The position numbers and the translations under genes were made by a program. DNA of 64,000 bases. Source: Faucicola osloensis_B. Lineage in GTDB: Bacteria; Pseudomonadota; Gammaproteobacteria; Pseudomonadales; Moraxellaceae. Below the pieces are notes generated by a model. The model saw nothing but the letters and a program-made list of their open reading frames with translations. It was not told the DNA's origin and searched no databases. Where the stretch lies: the NCBI GenBank assembly GCA_964211495.1, contig CAXORL010000001.1, positions 744,001 to 808,000 of the forward strand. Reading direction: 5' to 3'. Positions 17,460 to 26,999 of this stretch are shown here, in pieces; position 1 is the stretch's first letter; each line of letters starts with the position of its first letter.

Positions 17460-19556
17460 TCAATTGCCATGTGGTTTTAAAAACAACAAGGCAAGTTTGA
17501 CATCATTATAAGAATAGGCGTTTCTCAATTCTTCGACAATCGCGCGAATTTTGATTTTGCCATCGTTATCTTTATCGCGTTTGTCATCACGTTTGGCTAT
17601 TTTTTGATACGCCTTATCAATCGGTTGCAGCCATTCGTCCTCAGGGCGTAGATGTGCGATGTTGGCGCGGGGAAAATGCTCAGCAATTTTCTCGATATGT
17701 CCCATCACGGTTGATTGGGCTAGATTACGTGCTTGTGCAATTTCTGCGATGGTCAAACTTTCCTCCAGCAGGGCTTTGGTTTCCAGCACCGTGGGAGTGA
17801 TGACGCCTGCCGCGTCATCCGCCAAAGACTGCAGCTGCTGTACAGCATGGCGACGTTTTTCAATCAGTTTTTGCTGTTGTTTGGCGCGATTTTCATACGC
17901 GGCGATTTTTTCTTTATCCAGCGTACCCCGGCATTGAATAATAAATTCACGATGAAGGTCATTGAGCTGTTTTTTACTGTGTGTCAAAAATTCACGTTCT
18001 TGCTCTGCACTGATGGCATGAAATCGCTGATCGGCGCCGCGCGCTAAGGGATCAAGCTGTAAACTTAATTCATTGACGCCCAGTAATTGTAGTCCAGATA
18101 GCTGCTTTAACCGTGATAAAGCCACATAGCCCTGCCCTTTTTCAAAGGTTTTGGACAAATCTACTTCTGCCGCATCAAGCGTCATACCTTGGCTTTTGTG
18201 AATGGTAATCGCCCACGCCAGCGTCAAGGGGATGTGATAATAGGCAGCCAGTATTTCGCCCTCTTCATCATCAATACGCCATGAATCATATTCGGCGATG
18301 ACTTTGCGGCCGTCATTGAGCTCAACCAAGGGGTACAGTAACTCCGATAATTTGTCATCAGCCGTGTCTGTCAGGACGGTATCATCCTCACCCGTGTGGT
18401 GAGTTTGTTGTGATTGACCGCCATTGACTTCATCCAGCAAGTCTGCCATATCGGCTTGTTGTTCTTGTTCGATGGCATCGAGCAAGGCACTTGCATCTGC
18501 TGCCAGCGCTTGTTCATCGAGCGGCTCAGATGGATGATTGTTTGACGTTTTATTGTTTGATGGGCTGTTTTTTGATGGACTATCGTCTGTTTGTTTATTT
18601 GGTTGTTTATTTAGGGTCGTGGCAACAAAATCAACTACCTTGCCCATGGTGCCATTTGAGACATTAAGCTCGGCGTTGTTTTTGATAAACATCACTTTTG
18701 CGCCAAGTTTGAGCACGAGCTCTGGGGTATTGCGTACAGATTTTTTTAGCGTTTCTACGAGCTTTTCATCGCCTTCGCCCCAAGCGCGAAAAGTATGCGC
18801 CGCTGTGGTAAGTTTGCCAAGTTCCTGCTCATTGATGGCTTGCACGTTGACATTGTGGGTAAACAGTCGGGTACGGTTGTCGGCTAGCACATGGTCAGCC
18901 GTCGCGGTCAAAGCAGGCATGATATGGGGGGTAAACTGCTGGCTACGAATCTGATTTAAAATCGCATTTAAATCTAAGCCATAATAGGTGTTGCCTGCCA
19001 CCGCTGTTTTGTCAGTTTTTTGACGATGCTGCTCAGATAAATAGCAAATTTGAAAATCTGCATCTAGCCAAGCTTGCGCCATAAAGGCAAATTTATCGCG
19101 GTTGCTCTCATGGGGCTCACCAATCGGCGGCAACTGAAAAAAATCCCCGGCGACCAATAGCTGTATCCCACCAAACGGCAATGTGTTTTCTTTGATGGCT
19201 TGTAGCACTTGGTTAATGAGCTCAAATTGCTGTCGATGCAGCATCGAGATTTCATCAATCACCAATACTTTGGTGCGCTCAATGCGCTCCACAACCACCG
19301 TGCGTTTTTTGATACGGGCGATGTCTTTGGCGGTTAGCTCGTTACTGATGCCGATGCCCGCCCAGCTGTGAATGGTCATGCCGTTCATGTGGGTGGCAGC
19401 AATGCCTGTGCTTGCCGTCACCGCGACCGCCACATCCCTTGCGCGCAGATAATGCAAATACTGATTGATGGTATAGGTCTTGCCCGCCCCTGCTGAGCCT
19501 GTTAAAAATACATTTTTACCAGTTTTAAGGATATCAAGGGCGGTGGCTTGTTTCAT
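17460..19556 (-). CDS. PIF1-like superfamily 1 DNA helicase with C-terminal helix-turn-helix
   Basis: A 698-residue protein. The N-terminal helicase core has Walker A GSAGAGKT (about 20-27), an ASTGIAAT motif, Walker B LVIDEISML, GDFFQLPP and SEQHRQ. The C-terminal core has the motif AITIHKSQGMTLDAAEVDLS and QGYVALSRL, as in PIF1/RecD enzymes. Between them is a hydrophilic insert of about 100 residues (roughly 325-425) made mostly of Asn, Ser, Lys, Gln and Asp. The tail contains a helix-turn-helix region (LTIAEIAQARNLAQSTVMGH), as in PIF1-like helicases with an HTH_40 domain. It probably unwinds DNA in the cytoplasm; the specific pathway is unknown. Confidence 0.85.
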   Translation of the reverse strand: MKQATALDILKTGKNVFLTGSAGAGKTYTINQYLHYLRARDVAVAVTASTGIAATHMNGMTIHSWAGIGISNELTAKDIARIKKRTVVVERIERTKVLVIDEISMLHRQQFELINQVLQAIKENTLPFGGIQLLVAGDFFQLPPIGEPHESNRDKFAFMAQAWLDADFQICYLSEQHRQKTDKTAVAGNTYYGLDLNAILNQIRSQQFTPHIMPALTATADHVLADNRTRLFTHNVNVQAINEQELGKLTTAAHTFRAWGEGDEKLVETLKKSVRNTPELVLKLGAKVMFIKNNAELNVSNGTMGKVVDFVATTLNKQPNKQTDDSPSKNSPSNNKTSNNHPSEPLDEQALAADASALLDAIEQEQQADMADLLDEVNGGQSQQTHHTGEDDTVLTDTADDKLSELLYPLVELNDGRKVIAEYDSWRIDDEEGEILAAYYHIPLTLAWAITIHKSQGMTLDAAEVDLSKTFEKGQGYVALSRLKQLSGLQLLGVNELSLQLDPLARGADQRFHAISAEQEREFLTHSKKQLNDLHREFIIQCRGTLDKEKIAAYENRAKQQQKLIEKRRHAVQQLQSLADDAAGVITPTVLETKALLEESLTIAEIAQARNLAQSTVMGHIEKIAEHFPRANIAHLRPEDEWLQPIDKAYQKIAKRDDKRDKDNDGKIKIRAIVEELRNAYSYNDVKLALLFLKPHGN

Positions 19557-19676
19557 TGGTTATACAAAGCTTTTGTAGATAAAAAGAAGGGGTTAAAAAT
19601 GAGCCTACTATAAAGGCAAAGCCGAGTAAAGGCAATGATTGACAGCACCAAAATACGCCATCAGACGCTTCATGGG

Positions 19677-20339
19677 TTAGTCAATCATGGTTTTGATTTG
19701 CTTGAGACTTAAATAACCAATATGCAGCGCATCGTCAGGTAGCTGATTTTTTTCAGGCTCGGTTAATGGCTGAATGGTTAACGCCACGTCATTTGGCAGT
19801 AAATCAGCCACACAGTGAATATCATCCAAGTCCAGTTGATGCTTATCATCAACATGACTGGTTGCCACGCCGCTTTTGGCGGTATCGACATTATCAAATG
19901 TATAATCTTGATAAAATGCCGTTTTTTTAACTTGCGCCGTTGCTTTACCTAGGGTCTCGGCTACCACAAGTGTTTTATAATGAAACTCTTCAAATTGACC
20001 CGGTAGATAACCACCTAAATTGACAAAATAAAGTTGTTTGCCCTGACTATCTAATTTGTTATCTACCCTGTCATCTGCCAATATATTATCTGCCAGCGCG
20101 TTATCTTTTGACAATCCATCTTTTGAAAAGCTATTTTTCGACAACAAAATTTGATAATCACCCACCCGCTTCACTTCTCGCCATGCGTCTAAGTGCCAGT
20201 TGTTTTTAACTGCCGGCCATTGCTGATTGACACTCTCAATTGTTTCACTTAGGCTATTCGCAATCACAAACATCACATCATGCTGTTCAATGAGTCGTCC
20301 TTGGGGACGCGCCCCGATTTTTAACATAAATAGTTTCAT
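19677..20339 (-). CDS. DUF1543 domain protein
   Basis: A 220-residue protein with two tandem DUF1543-like halves. The first begins MKLFMLKIGARPQGRLIEQH and contains HLDAWREV. The second (about 115-165) begins LYFVNLGGYLPGQFEEFHY. The linker (about 80-112) is rich in Lys, Asp and Asn. No catalytic motif is evident, no signal peptide or membrane span is present, and the function is unknown. sohB and this gene are co-oriented, with a hairpin terminator between them. Confidence 0.75.
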   Translation of the reverse strand: MKLFMLKIGARPQGRLIEQHDVMFVIANSLSETIESVNQQWPAVKNNWHLDAWREVKRVGDYQILLSKNSFSKDGLSKDNALADNILADDRVDNKLDSQGKQLYFVNLGGYLPGQFEEFHYKTLVVAETLGKATAQVKKTAFYQDYTFDNVDTAKSGVATSHVDDKHQLDLDDIHCVADLLPNDVALTIQPLTEPEKNQLPDDALHIGYLSLKQIKTMID

Positions 20340-20374
20340 ATTTATAAGCCCAAATGTGTCGCCATTAAAAAGTT

Positions 20375-20402
20375 AAAAACCTGCGAACCATCTCAGGTTT
20401 TT
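20375..20402 (-). terminator. Rho-independent terminator after sohB
   Basis: On the minus strand AAAAACCTG pairs with CAGGTTTTT (20394-20402 and 20375-20383) and ends in a T-run. It lies within a cluster of three AGGTTTTT words (20395-20434). Confidence 0.55.
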
Positions 20403-20448
20403 GTCACAGGTTTTTATTACCATAGGTTTTTGTCATTTTATCTTACGA

Positions 20449-21441
20449 TTATTTTTTGACCATCGGCATTTTAGCGCTTTGTAGCTTTGCTAAGGCATCT
20501 GGCAGTTTATCAATCGCTGTCGCCACTACTGCTTGTGCCGCTTGCGAGATGCCTAGCTTCTGCGCGATGGTCGGTTTTTGGCGAGATTGAATGGCATACA
20601 ATTCGCTATCTGTCATCTTCTCTAAGATATAACTGTCCGATGTTTGCAGCGCATCGACCAAATTGCGCGTTATCGCGTCTTCACCGTACCAATGCTCACC
20701 GGTTGCCACTTGTTCAACATCCAAACTTGGACGATATTTACGCACAAAGTCTTTAAATAGTTTGTGCGTTTCTTCCAGTTCTTGCTGGAATTTTTGTTTG
20801 TCTTCTTCGGTATTTTCACCAAAAACGGTTACTGTGCGTTTGTATTTACCTGCGGTAAATACTTCGACATCGATGTCATGTTTTTCTAATAAATCATGAA
20901 AATTAGGCACTTGTGCCACTACACCAATCGAGCCCACCACCGCAAATGGCGCCGCCAAAATTTTATCAGCCACACACGCCATCATATAGCCACCACTGGC
21001 GGCGACTTTGTCAATACAGACCGTTAAGTTTAGCCCTGCTTCTTTTATACGTGCCAACTGCGCTGCTGCTAGGCCATATGCGTGTACCATGCCACCTGAG
21101 GACTCAAGGCGCACAATGACTTCATCTTCAGGTTTTGCCACCGTCAATAGCGTGCTGATTTCTTCACGCAGTTGCTGTACTTCAGTGGCTTTTATATCGC
21201 CATGAAAATCCAGCACAAAACAATTTTTGTTGGCGGGTTTATTTTTGAACAGACCAAATTTTGAGGGGGTTTTTTTGGTATTTTCTTTTTTCGTCAAGTC
21301 TGTAAATGCGCGGCTGATGAGTGATGTTAACCCTTTATCATTCACCATTTGCAATTGTAATTGTTGTTTGCGCTGGGCTTTGACTTTATTTAAATGGGTA
21401 ACTTTCATTTCAATCGGATGTTTGGCATTTTGAAATAGCAT
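20449..21441 (-). CDS. sohB: SohB-type peptidase, S49 family, lacking a membrane anchor
   Basis: A 330-residue S49 peptidase closely resembling SohB: LDFHGDIKA, RLESSGGMVHAYGLAA, DKVAASGGYMMACVADKI (nucleophile Ser) and TAGKYKRTVTVFGENTEED (catalytic Lys), then ATGEHWYG. E. coli SohB begins with a membrane-spanning helix. Here the sequence opens at MLFQNAKHPIEMKVTHLNK, which aligns after that helix. An in-frame TAG lies three codons upstream and no hydrophobic segment is encoded in the neighbouring frames. The ATG has AGAG nearby. The enzyme probably degrades membrane-associated peptides, but its location may be cytoplasmic. Confidence 0.85.
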   Translation of the reverse strand: MLFQNAKHPIEMKVTHLNKVKAQRKQQLQLQMVNDKGLTSLISRAFTDLTKKENTKKTPSKFGLFKNKPANKNCFVLDFHGDIKATEVQQLREEISTLLTVAKPEDEVIVRLESSGGMVHAYGLAAAQLARIKEAGLNLTVCIDKVAASGGYMMACVADKILAAPFAVVGSIGVVAQVPNFHDLLEKHDIDVEVFTAGKYKRTVTVFGENTEEDKQKFQQELEETHKLFKDFVRKYRPSLDVEQVATGEHWYGEDAITRNLVDALQTSDSYILEKMTDSELYAIQSRQKPTIAQKLGISQAAQAVVATAIDKLPDALAKLQSAKMPMVKK

Positions 21442-21691
21442 AATAACTCTCTAATTAAAGGCTCTAATTAAGGAAAAAATTCACACAATGGGTTTTATAT
21501 AGCGTTTATTTTGCTGTTTTCAATCGCTTATCCACACAATATTCGCGAAATGTCCGTGACAGGCATGGCTAGTAGATATGCATGATAAACCGTGTTTCAT
21601 ATTGTGAAATTTGAGTAAACAAGGCATAATATTCGTTTATAAAAATTTTTGCTACTTCTTACATTACGAAAAATATTGGGATTGCTTCATT

Positions 21692-23497
21692 ATGATGCGT
21701 ACACACTATTGCGGGCTTGTCACCGAACAACTCAACGACCAAACCATCACTATTTGCGGTTGGGTGCATCGTCGCCGTGACCACGGTGGGGTTATTTTCT
21801 TGGATATGCGTGACCGTGAAGGCCTACTGCAAGTGGTCATCGACCCAGATACCCCAGAAGCATTCGCTACAGCAGATAGCGCGCGTTCTGAATATGTGCT
21901 CAAAATCACCGGTCGAGTGCGTCAGCGTTATGCCGGTACTGAAAACAAAAACATGACCAGCGGCCAAGTGGAGTTATTGGCCAAAGACATCGAAACAATC
22001 GCCACTTCTGAGACGCCGCCATTTCCCCTCAATGATGAGTTCACCAACGTTTCTGAAGAATTGCGCCTAAAATATCGTTTTTTAGACATGCGCCGTCCAG
22101 AGATGCAAGAGCGTATGAAGTTTCGTGCCAAAGCCACTTCGACCATTCGCCGGTACCTAGATGACCAAGGTTTCTTGGATGTAGAAACCCCTATATTGAC
22201 CCGTGCCACCCCGGAAGGCGCGCGTGATTATTTGGTCCCTAGCCGCGTGTCAAACGGTGAGTTTTATGCCCTACCACAGTCGCCTCAGCTATTTAAACAG
22301 TTATTGATGGTGGCGGGTTTTGACCGTTATTATCAAATCGCCAAGTGTTTTCGTGATGAAGACTTACGTGCTGACCGCCAGCCAGAATTTACGCAAATTG
22401 ATATCGAAACCTCATTCTTAAGTGATGAAGATATCATGAACATTGCCGAAGGATTAACAAAAGACTTGTTCAAAACCATGATGAACATTGAATTTGATAC
22501 CTTCCCGCGTATGACCTACGCTGAAGCCATGCGTGACTATGCGTCTGATAAGCCAGACTTGCGTATCCCTATGAAGTTAATTGACGTGGCTGATATCATG
22601 CAGTCTGTGGAATTTAAAGTGTTCTCAGCCCCTGCCCAAGACCCAAAAGGTCGTGTGGTCGCGCTTCGGGTACCACAGGGTGGCGACCTTACCCGTAAAC
22701 AAATCGACGAATATACTAAATTTGTCGGCATCTATGGCGCAAAAGGTTTGGCTTATATCAAAGTCAACGATGTGAGCAACATCAACAACGGTGTCGATAA
22801 AGAATCAGGTCTGCAGTCACCGATTATCAAGAACATGACTGATGAAGTATTAGTCGAGCTGATTAAACGTACTGAGGCGCAAACCGGTGATATCATCTTC
22901 TTTGGCGCGGATAAAGCCAAAGTCGTCAATGATGCCATGGGTGCGCTGCGTGTCAAATTGGGTCTGGACCTAAATATGCTAACCCAAGAATGGGCGCCGC
23001 TTTGGGTCGTGGATTTCCCAATGTTTGAAGAAACCGATGACGGTAAATGGACGTCGGTGCATCACCCCTTCACCAAGCCAAAAGGCACGGTTGAAGCGAT
23101 GAAAAACAACCCAGAAACCGCGCTGTCTGTCGCTTATGATATGGTATTAAACGGTACTGAAATCGGTGGCGGTTCACTGCGTATCAATACTTTAGATATG
23201 CAAAAAGCGGTATTTGAAGCATTGGGTATTTCTGAAGCCGAAGCCGAAGAAAAATTCTCATTCTTACTTAATGCGCTAAAATACGGTGCGCCACCGCACG
23301 GTGGTTTGGCATTCGGTCTTGACCGTTTAATTATGCTAATGACAGGCTCACAATCGATTCGAGACGTCATTGCCTTCCCAAAAACCAAAACGGCTGAATG
23401 TCCGCTGACTGAAGCCCCTGCACCTGTGGATGGCAAACAACTGCGTGAATTGGGCATCCGTATACGCGAAAAAGACAGTAAAGCGCCACAATCTTAG
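21692..23497 (+). CDS. aspS: Aspartyl-tRNA synthetase
   Basis: A 601-residue class II aminoacyl-tRNA synthetase that charges tRNA-Asp. The ATG at 21692 (or the adjacent one at 21695) gives MMRTHYCGLV, the normal AspRS N-terminus; the in-frame extension to 21611 is rejected. The OB-fold anticodon domain has GWVHRRRDHGGVIFLDMRD. The catalytic core has class II motif 2 (CFRDEDLRADRQPEFTQID) and motif 3 (GGLAFGLDRLIMLMTGSQSIRDVIAFPK), with the bacterial GAD insertion between. It opens the syntenic block ending at ilvE that brackets the glycosyltransferase locus. Confidence 0.97.
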   Translation: MMRTHYCGLVTEQLNDQTITICGWVHRRRDHGGVIFLDMRDREGLLQVVIDPDTPEAFATADSARSEYVLKITGRVRQRYAGTENKNMTSGQVELLAKDIETIATSETPPFPLNDEFTNVSEELRLKYRFLDMRRPEMQERMKFRAKATSTIRRYLDDQGFLDVETPILTRATPEGARDYLVPSRVSNGEFYALPQSPQLFKQLLMVAGFDRYYQIAKCFRDEDLRADRQPEFTQIDIETSFLSDEDIMNIAEGLTKDLFKTMMNIEFDTFPRMTYAEAMRDYASDKPDLRIPMKLIDVADIMQSVEFKVFSAPAQDPKGRVVALRVPQGGDLTRKQIDEYTKFVGIYGAKGLAYIKVNDVSNINNGVDKESGLQSPIIKNMTDEVLVELIKRTEAQTGDIIFFGADKAKVVNDAMGALRVKLGLDLNMLTQEWAPLWVVDFPMFEETDDGKWTSVHHPFTKPKGTVEAMKNNPETALSVAYDMVLNGTEIGGGSLRINTLDMQKAVFEALGISEAEAEEKFSFLLNALKYGAPPHGGLAFGLDRLIMLMTGSQSIRDVIAFPKTKTAECPLTEAPAPVDGKQLRELGIRIREKDSKAPQS

Positions 23498-23519
23498 TCA
23501 AGGTCACCCCTTTAATTAG

Positions 23520-24464
23520 ATGAATGCCTTTACTCTTCTCAAATATGTGCCAATGTGGATGCTATATCTATTGGCACATATCGCAAGCTTTATTATTTCA
23601 CTTCGTCGTGACAAAAGTATCATGAGAACGGTGGATACTAACTTACGACTTGTCTATCCTGAACTCACCGAATCGCAGCGTGACCAGCTTGCTAGAGTCT
23701 GTATTACCAATCAAAGCAAAAATATGGTGGAATCGGCTAAAAGCTGGGCGATGCCACCTACGTGGTCGGTCAAACAAATCCATACCATACATCATCAACA
23801 AGTTTTGATGCAAGGCTTACAAAATCCCAATGGCATGCTTGCAATTGTGCCGCATTTGGGAACGTGGGAAATCATGAATGCGTGGCTCAACCAGTTTGGT
23901 GCACCGACCATCATGTATAAACCCGTGAAAGGTGAACAAGCCAATCAGTTTGTGTTACAAGGGCGTCAGCGGCTGAATGCAACTTTGGTACCAACCGATG
24001 CGACTGGGGTAAAAGCGATTTTTAAAACCTTAAAAGCAGGCGGTTTTAGTATCATATTACCTGACCATGTCCCCGACCCATCTGGCGGTGAAGTGGTGCC
24101 GTTTTTTGGTATTCCGACATTGACCAGTACCTTAGCTAGCAAATTAGCCAGTAAAACCAAATGTAGCTTGGTAGGTTTGACCTGTGTACGCCGTGACGAT
24201 GGTCAAGGCTTTGATATTTATTGTGATGAGCTAACTGACCCCGCCTTGTATGACAAAAACATGGTGACAGCGACAACCGCGATGAACCACGCCATAGAGC
24301 GGATGATTGATCGTTTCCCCAGTCAATATATGTGGGGCTATAAACGCTTTAAAGGTGTGCCAGAATTTCCGGTTATTTATAATGCCGAGCCATCCATCGT
24401 ATTAGCGGTTCGCCAGCGTTATCCAAAACTTAGCAATCATGATATTATCAATTCACTTACTTAA
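23520..24464 (+). CDS. lpxL: Lipid A late acyltransferase (LpxL/HtrB family)
   Basis: A 314-residue inner-membrane acyltransferase that adds a secondary acyl chain to Kdo-lipid A or its precursor. It has an N-terminal hydrophobic helix (about 10-28), the catalytic HxxxxE in PHLGTWE (about 117-123), and LPDHVPDPSGGEVVPFFG, typical of the family. The C-terminal QYMWGYKRFKG is also conserved. LpxL versus LpxM cannot be decided by reading. It starts 22 bp after aspS and is followed 18 bp later by a glycosyltransferase, tying it to LOS assembly. Confidence 0.88.
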   Translation: MNAFTLLKYVPMWMLYLLAHIASFIISLRRDKSIMRTVDTNLRLVYPELTESQRDQLARVCITNQSKNMVESAKSWAMPPTWSVKQIHTIHHQQVLMQGLQNPNGMLAIVPHLGTWEIMNAWLNQFGAPTIMYKPVKGEQANQFVLQGRQRLNATLVPTDATGVKAIFKTLKAGGFSIILPDHVPDPSGGEVVPFFGIPTLTSTLASKLASKTKCSLVGLTCVRRDDGQGFDIYCDELTDPALYDKNMVTATTAMNHAIERMIDRFPSQYMWGYKRFKGVPEFPVIYNAEPSIVLAVRQRYPKLSNHDIINSLT

Positions 24465-24482
24465 TATGATAATCATTGACTT

Positions 24483-25265
24483 ATGACTTTACCAAATTAT
24501 ACTTCAGCGCTGGCTTTGCCTGATGAAAACCGTTACATTATTTGTATGAAATGGGGCAACAAATATGGTGCTGAGTACGTTAATCGCTTATACAATATGG
24601 TTGACAGACATTTAACACTGCCCTTTCAAATGGTATGTTTGACCGATGATAGCACAGGGATAGATGCCAACGTCAAATGCTACCCAATTCCTGAGCTCAA
24701 TTTACCCAGTAATATTCCTGAACGTGGCTGGAAAAAACTGACCACCTTTAGCCCTGAATTATATGATTTGAAAGGCACGGCGTTATTTTTGGATATTGAT
24801 ATTGTGATTGTCGATAATATTGATTGCTTTTTTACGTATCAAGCGCAGCACGATGACAGTGTGGTGATTATCCGTGATTGGAAAAAACCGTGGCGCATGG
24901 TGGGTAATTCATCGGTGTATCGTTTCAAGGTTGGACAAAACACCTACCCAAATTTATTGTCTAACTTTGAGCAAAATTTTGACACGATTCGTAGCCAAGT
25001 GCGCCATGAGCAAGCTTACCTATCCAATTATTTGCGTGAGCATCATCACCTTGAATATTGGGATGCGTCTTGGTGCGTGAGTTTTAAATACCAATGTGTC
25101 CAGCCATTTCCCTTAAGTTTTGTTAAACCACCTATTTTGCCTAAAGGGGCAAAAATGGTAATTTTTCATGGTGAAGTAAATCCACCCGATGCCATCATGG
25201 GTAAAAGCGGCAAATGGTATCGTAAGGTATTACCCACTGACTGGATTAGGGATTATTGGTATTGA
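24483..25265 (+). CDS. Putative GT-A fold glycosyltransferase (paralogue of the gene at 31977-32810)
   Basis: A 260-residue protein without membrane segments. It opens IICMKWGNKYGAEYVNRLYNMV and contains LFLDIDIVIVDNID, a DxD-type metal/nucleotide-sugar motif (about residues 101-103), then HGEVNPPDAI near the end. The protein encoded at the other side of the locus shares the same order of motifs (CIKWGKKFGADYVNKLYGMV; DLDLVIVDNID; GGELNPPEAI), so the two are paralogues. It probably transfers a sugar during LOS core assembly; donor and acceptor are unknown. It is operonic with lpxL (18-bp gap). Confidence 0.72.
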   Translation: MTLPNYTSALALPDENRYIICMKWGNKYGAEYVNRLYNMVDRHLTLPFQMVCLTDDSTGIDANVKCYPIPELNLPSNIPERGWKKLTTFSPELYDLKGTALFLDIDIVIVDNIDCFFTYQAQHDDSVVIIRDWKKPWRMVGNSSVYRFKVGQNTYPNLLSNFEQNFDTIRSQVRHEQAYLSNYLREHHHLEYWDASWCVSFKYQCVQPFPLSFVKPPILPKGAKMVIFHGEVNPPDAIMGKSGKWYRKVLPTDWIRDYWY

Positions 25266-25288
25266 TATCAGTAAAGTAACCCTTTTAA

Positions 25289-26113
25289 TTGCTTAAGCAA
25301 CTGTTTTCTACTTTATGTGCGAACACCATGATGCGTCAAAATAATAAATTATTGGGTGTAACACAAATACTAGCTGCTTATCACGCGCAGACTTTTGACT
25401 CGCTACAATCACAGTTCATTGGCTTTGATGGCTTGTCTATCATAGCAAAGATTTATCATGATAATGCACATTTATGTGATGAAAGTGATACTGCCATTTT
25501 TAATGCTGTGCAATTACAACATTATGAATCGCAATGCTTTGATAATTTATATCAACATTTACGTTATTTGCAGCTTGAGTTTATCGGTCAATCTGAGTTG
25601 CTGTTTTATCATACTTTGCTGATTGTCCTTTTGCGACGGGGTTATCAGCCTGAACAGACATTTACACTATTTGAATTACTTTGGCAGACGCATAACGGCT
25701 ATTTTTTCGAAAAGCTGTCGTTAAGATGGCTGGTATCTGCAGCCGATACGTTTATTGATTTTAGCGAAAGTCCTTTGCGCCGAGCAATTTTGATGAATGT
25801 GGTCAGTGTTATTAATACCCTAAAAATTTATGAGACCCAGCTATTTTTATTAACCGATAATCAGGTACCAATTCCACCTAAAATGAATGCATTATATACT
25901 AAGCATCAAGCACTATATGACGGCTTGACTTTTTTTCGCTTAGGGAGTGATGATACGCTTGAGCAGATGCGCAGGCGTTTTTTAAAATTTGAAAAAGTGG
26001 ATGCATTTGCCACTCAATTTCTTTTAACTGTGTTATATCGATTACATGATACGCCCTCAGCCTTTTCGCTGATTAAACAGCTACACACCGAAAATTGGGG
26101 GTATCAGTGGTGA
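25289..26113 (+). CDS. Unrecognised protein in the glycosyltransferase locus
   Basis: Up to 274 residues. The open frame begins with TTG at 25289 right after an in-frame stop; ATG codons at 25328 and 25331 are alternative starts and no clear ribosome-binding site decides. The protein is mostly alpha-helical by composition (many Leu, Gln, His), with no signal peptide, no obvious membrane helix and no DxD motif. No family was recognised. It sits between two sugar-transfer genes (23 bp after one, 30 bp before the next), so a role in LOS glycan assembly is inferred from position alone. Confidence 0.55.
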   Translation: MLKQLFSTLCANTMMRQNNKLLGVTQILAAYHAQTFDSLQSQFIGFDGLSIIAKIYHDNAHLCDESDTAIFNAVQLQHYESQCFDNLYQHLRYLQLEFIGQSELLFYHTLLIVLLRRGYQPEQTFTLFELLWQTHNGYFFEKLSLRWLVSAADTFIDFSESPLRRAILMNVVSVINTLKIYETQLFLLTDNQVPIPPKMNALYTKHQALYDGLTFFRLGSDDTLEQMRRRFLKFEKVDAFATQFLLTVLYRLHDTPSAFSLIKQLHTENWGYQW

Positions 26114-26143
26114 TTAATTTGATATTAAGAAGCGATTTTAAAA

Positions 26144-26995
26144 ATGGATAAGAATAAAATCAGCCTAGTGACTATGTTTTTTGACATAGGACGTGGCGAC
26201 TGGTCAGAACAAACAGGGATTGCCGATTTTGCCAATCGGGATAACGATAAGTATTTCGCCTATTTTGCTCATCTTGCAAAACTTAAAAATGACATGGTCA
26301 TTTTTACGACACCAAACTTTAATGAGCGAATTTTGCAATTAAGAGAAGACCGTCCGACAACGATAATAAATATTGATTTGGAAAGCAAATTTAGTGACTA
26401 TATTCGAAAAATTGAGGACATTCAAAATAGTGAAAACTTTGTTAAACATATTCCAGAATCACTTCGCCAAAATCCTGAATATCGCTCACCTAAATATGTA
26501 TTAATTAATAATCTTAAAACCTATTTTGTTAAACAAGCAATTGAGCAAGGACTTCCCCAACATGAGCAAGTCGCTTGGGTAGATTTTGGCTATTGCCGAG
26601 ATGCAAATACTTTGGCAGGTATAAACGAGTGGCAATATAATTTTGATAAAAACCATATGCACTTTTTTACTATCAAACCTAAGAAAAAATTTGGGATTAT
26701 TCCAAATCCAAAATTTCCGACCACCATGGAATCCACTAAACAGGCAATGTACCATAACAGAGTCTTTATCATTGGTAGCATTTTTGTAGGGACTAAATCT
26801 AAATGGTCAGAATTTTATACTAAACTGACTAACATTCAGTTAGATTTATTGGATGAAGGCATTATTGATGATGATCAAGGCGTGTATTTAATGTATAACA
26901 CTTTACATGGCAATGATATAAATCTGCATTATTTGGCAGATGGTCTATTTAGTAAACCCAATTGGTTCGGACTATTTCAACAGTTCCATGTGTGA
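26144..26995 (+). CDS. HtrL/YibB-type glycosyltransferase family protein
   Basis: A 283-residue protein of the HtrL/YibB (WlaTC) family: ISLVTMFFDIGRGDW at the N-terminus, a mid-region SPKYVLINNLKTYFVKQAI, and VAWVDFGYCRD, a conserved family signature with an Asp-containing motif. The C-terminal DDDQGVYLMY is also typical. Family members occur in LPS and capsule loci and are predicted sugar transferases. The DNA is visibly more AT-rich than in lpxL or aspS. It ends 4 bp before the stop codon of the convergent Caps_synth-type gene. Confidence 0.75.
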   Translation: MDKNKISLVTMFFDIGRGDWSEQTGIADFANRDNDKYFAYFAHLAKLKNDMVIFTTPNFNERILQLREDRPTTIINIDLESKFSDYIRKIEDIQNSENFVKHIPESLRQNPEYRSPKYVLINNLKTYFVKQAIEQGLPQHEQVAWVDFGYCRDANTLAGINEWQYNFDKNHMHFFTIKPKKKFGIIPNPKFPTTMESTKQAMYHNRVFIIGSIFVGTKSKWSEFYTKLTNIQLDLLDEGIIDDDQGVYLMYNTLHGNDINLHYLADGLFSKPNWFGLFQQFHV

Positions 26996-26999
26996 AGAA

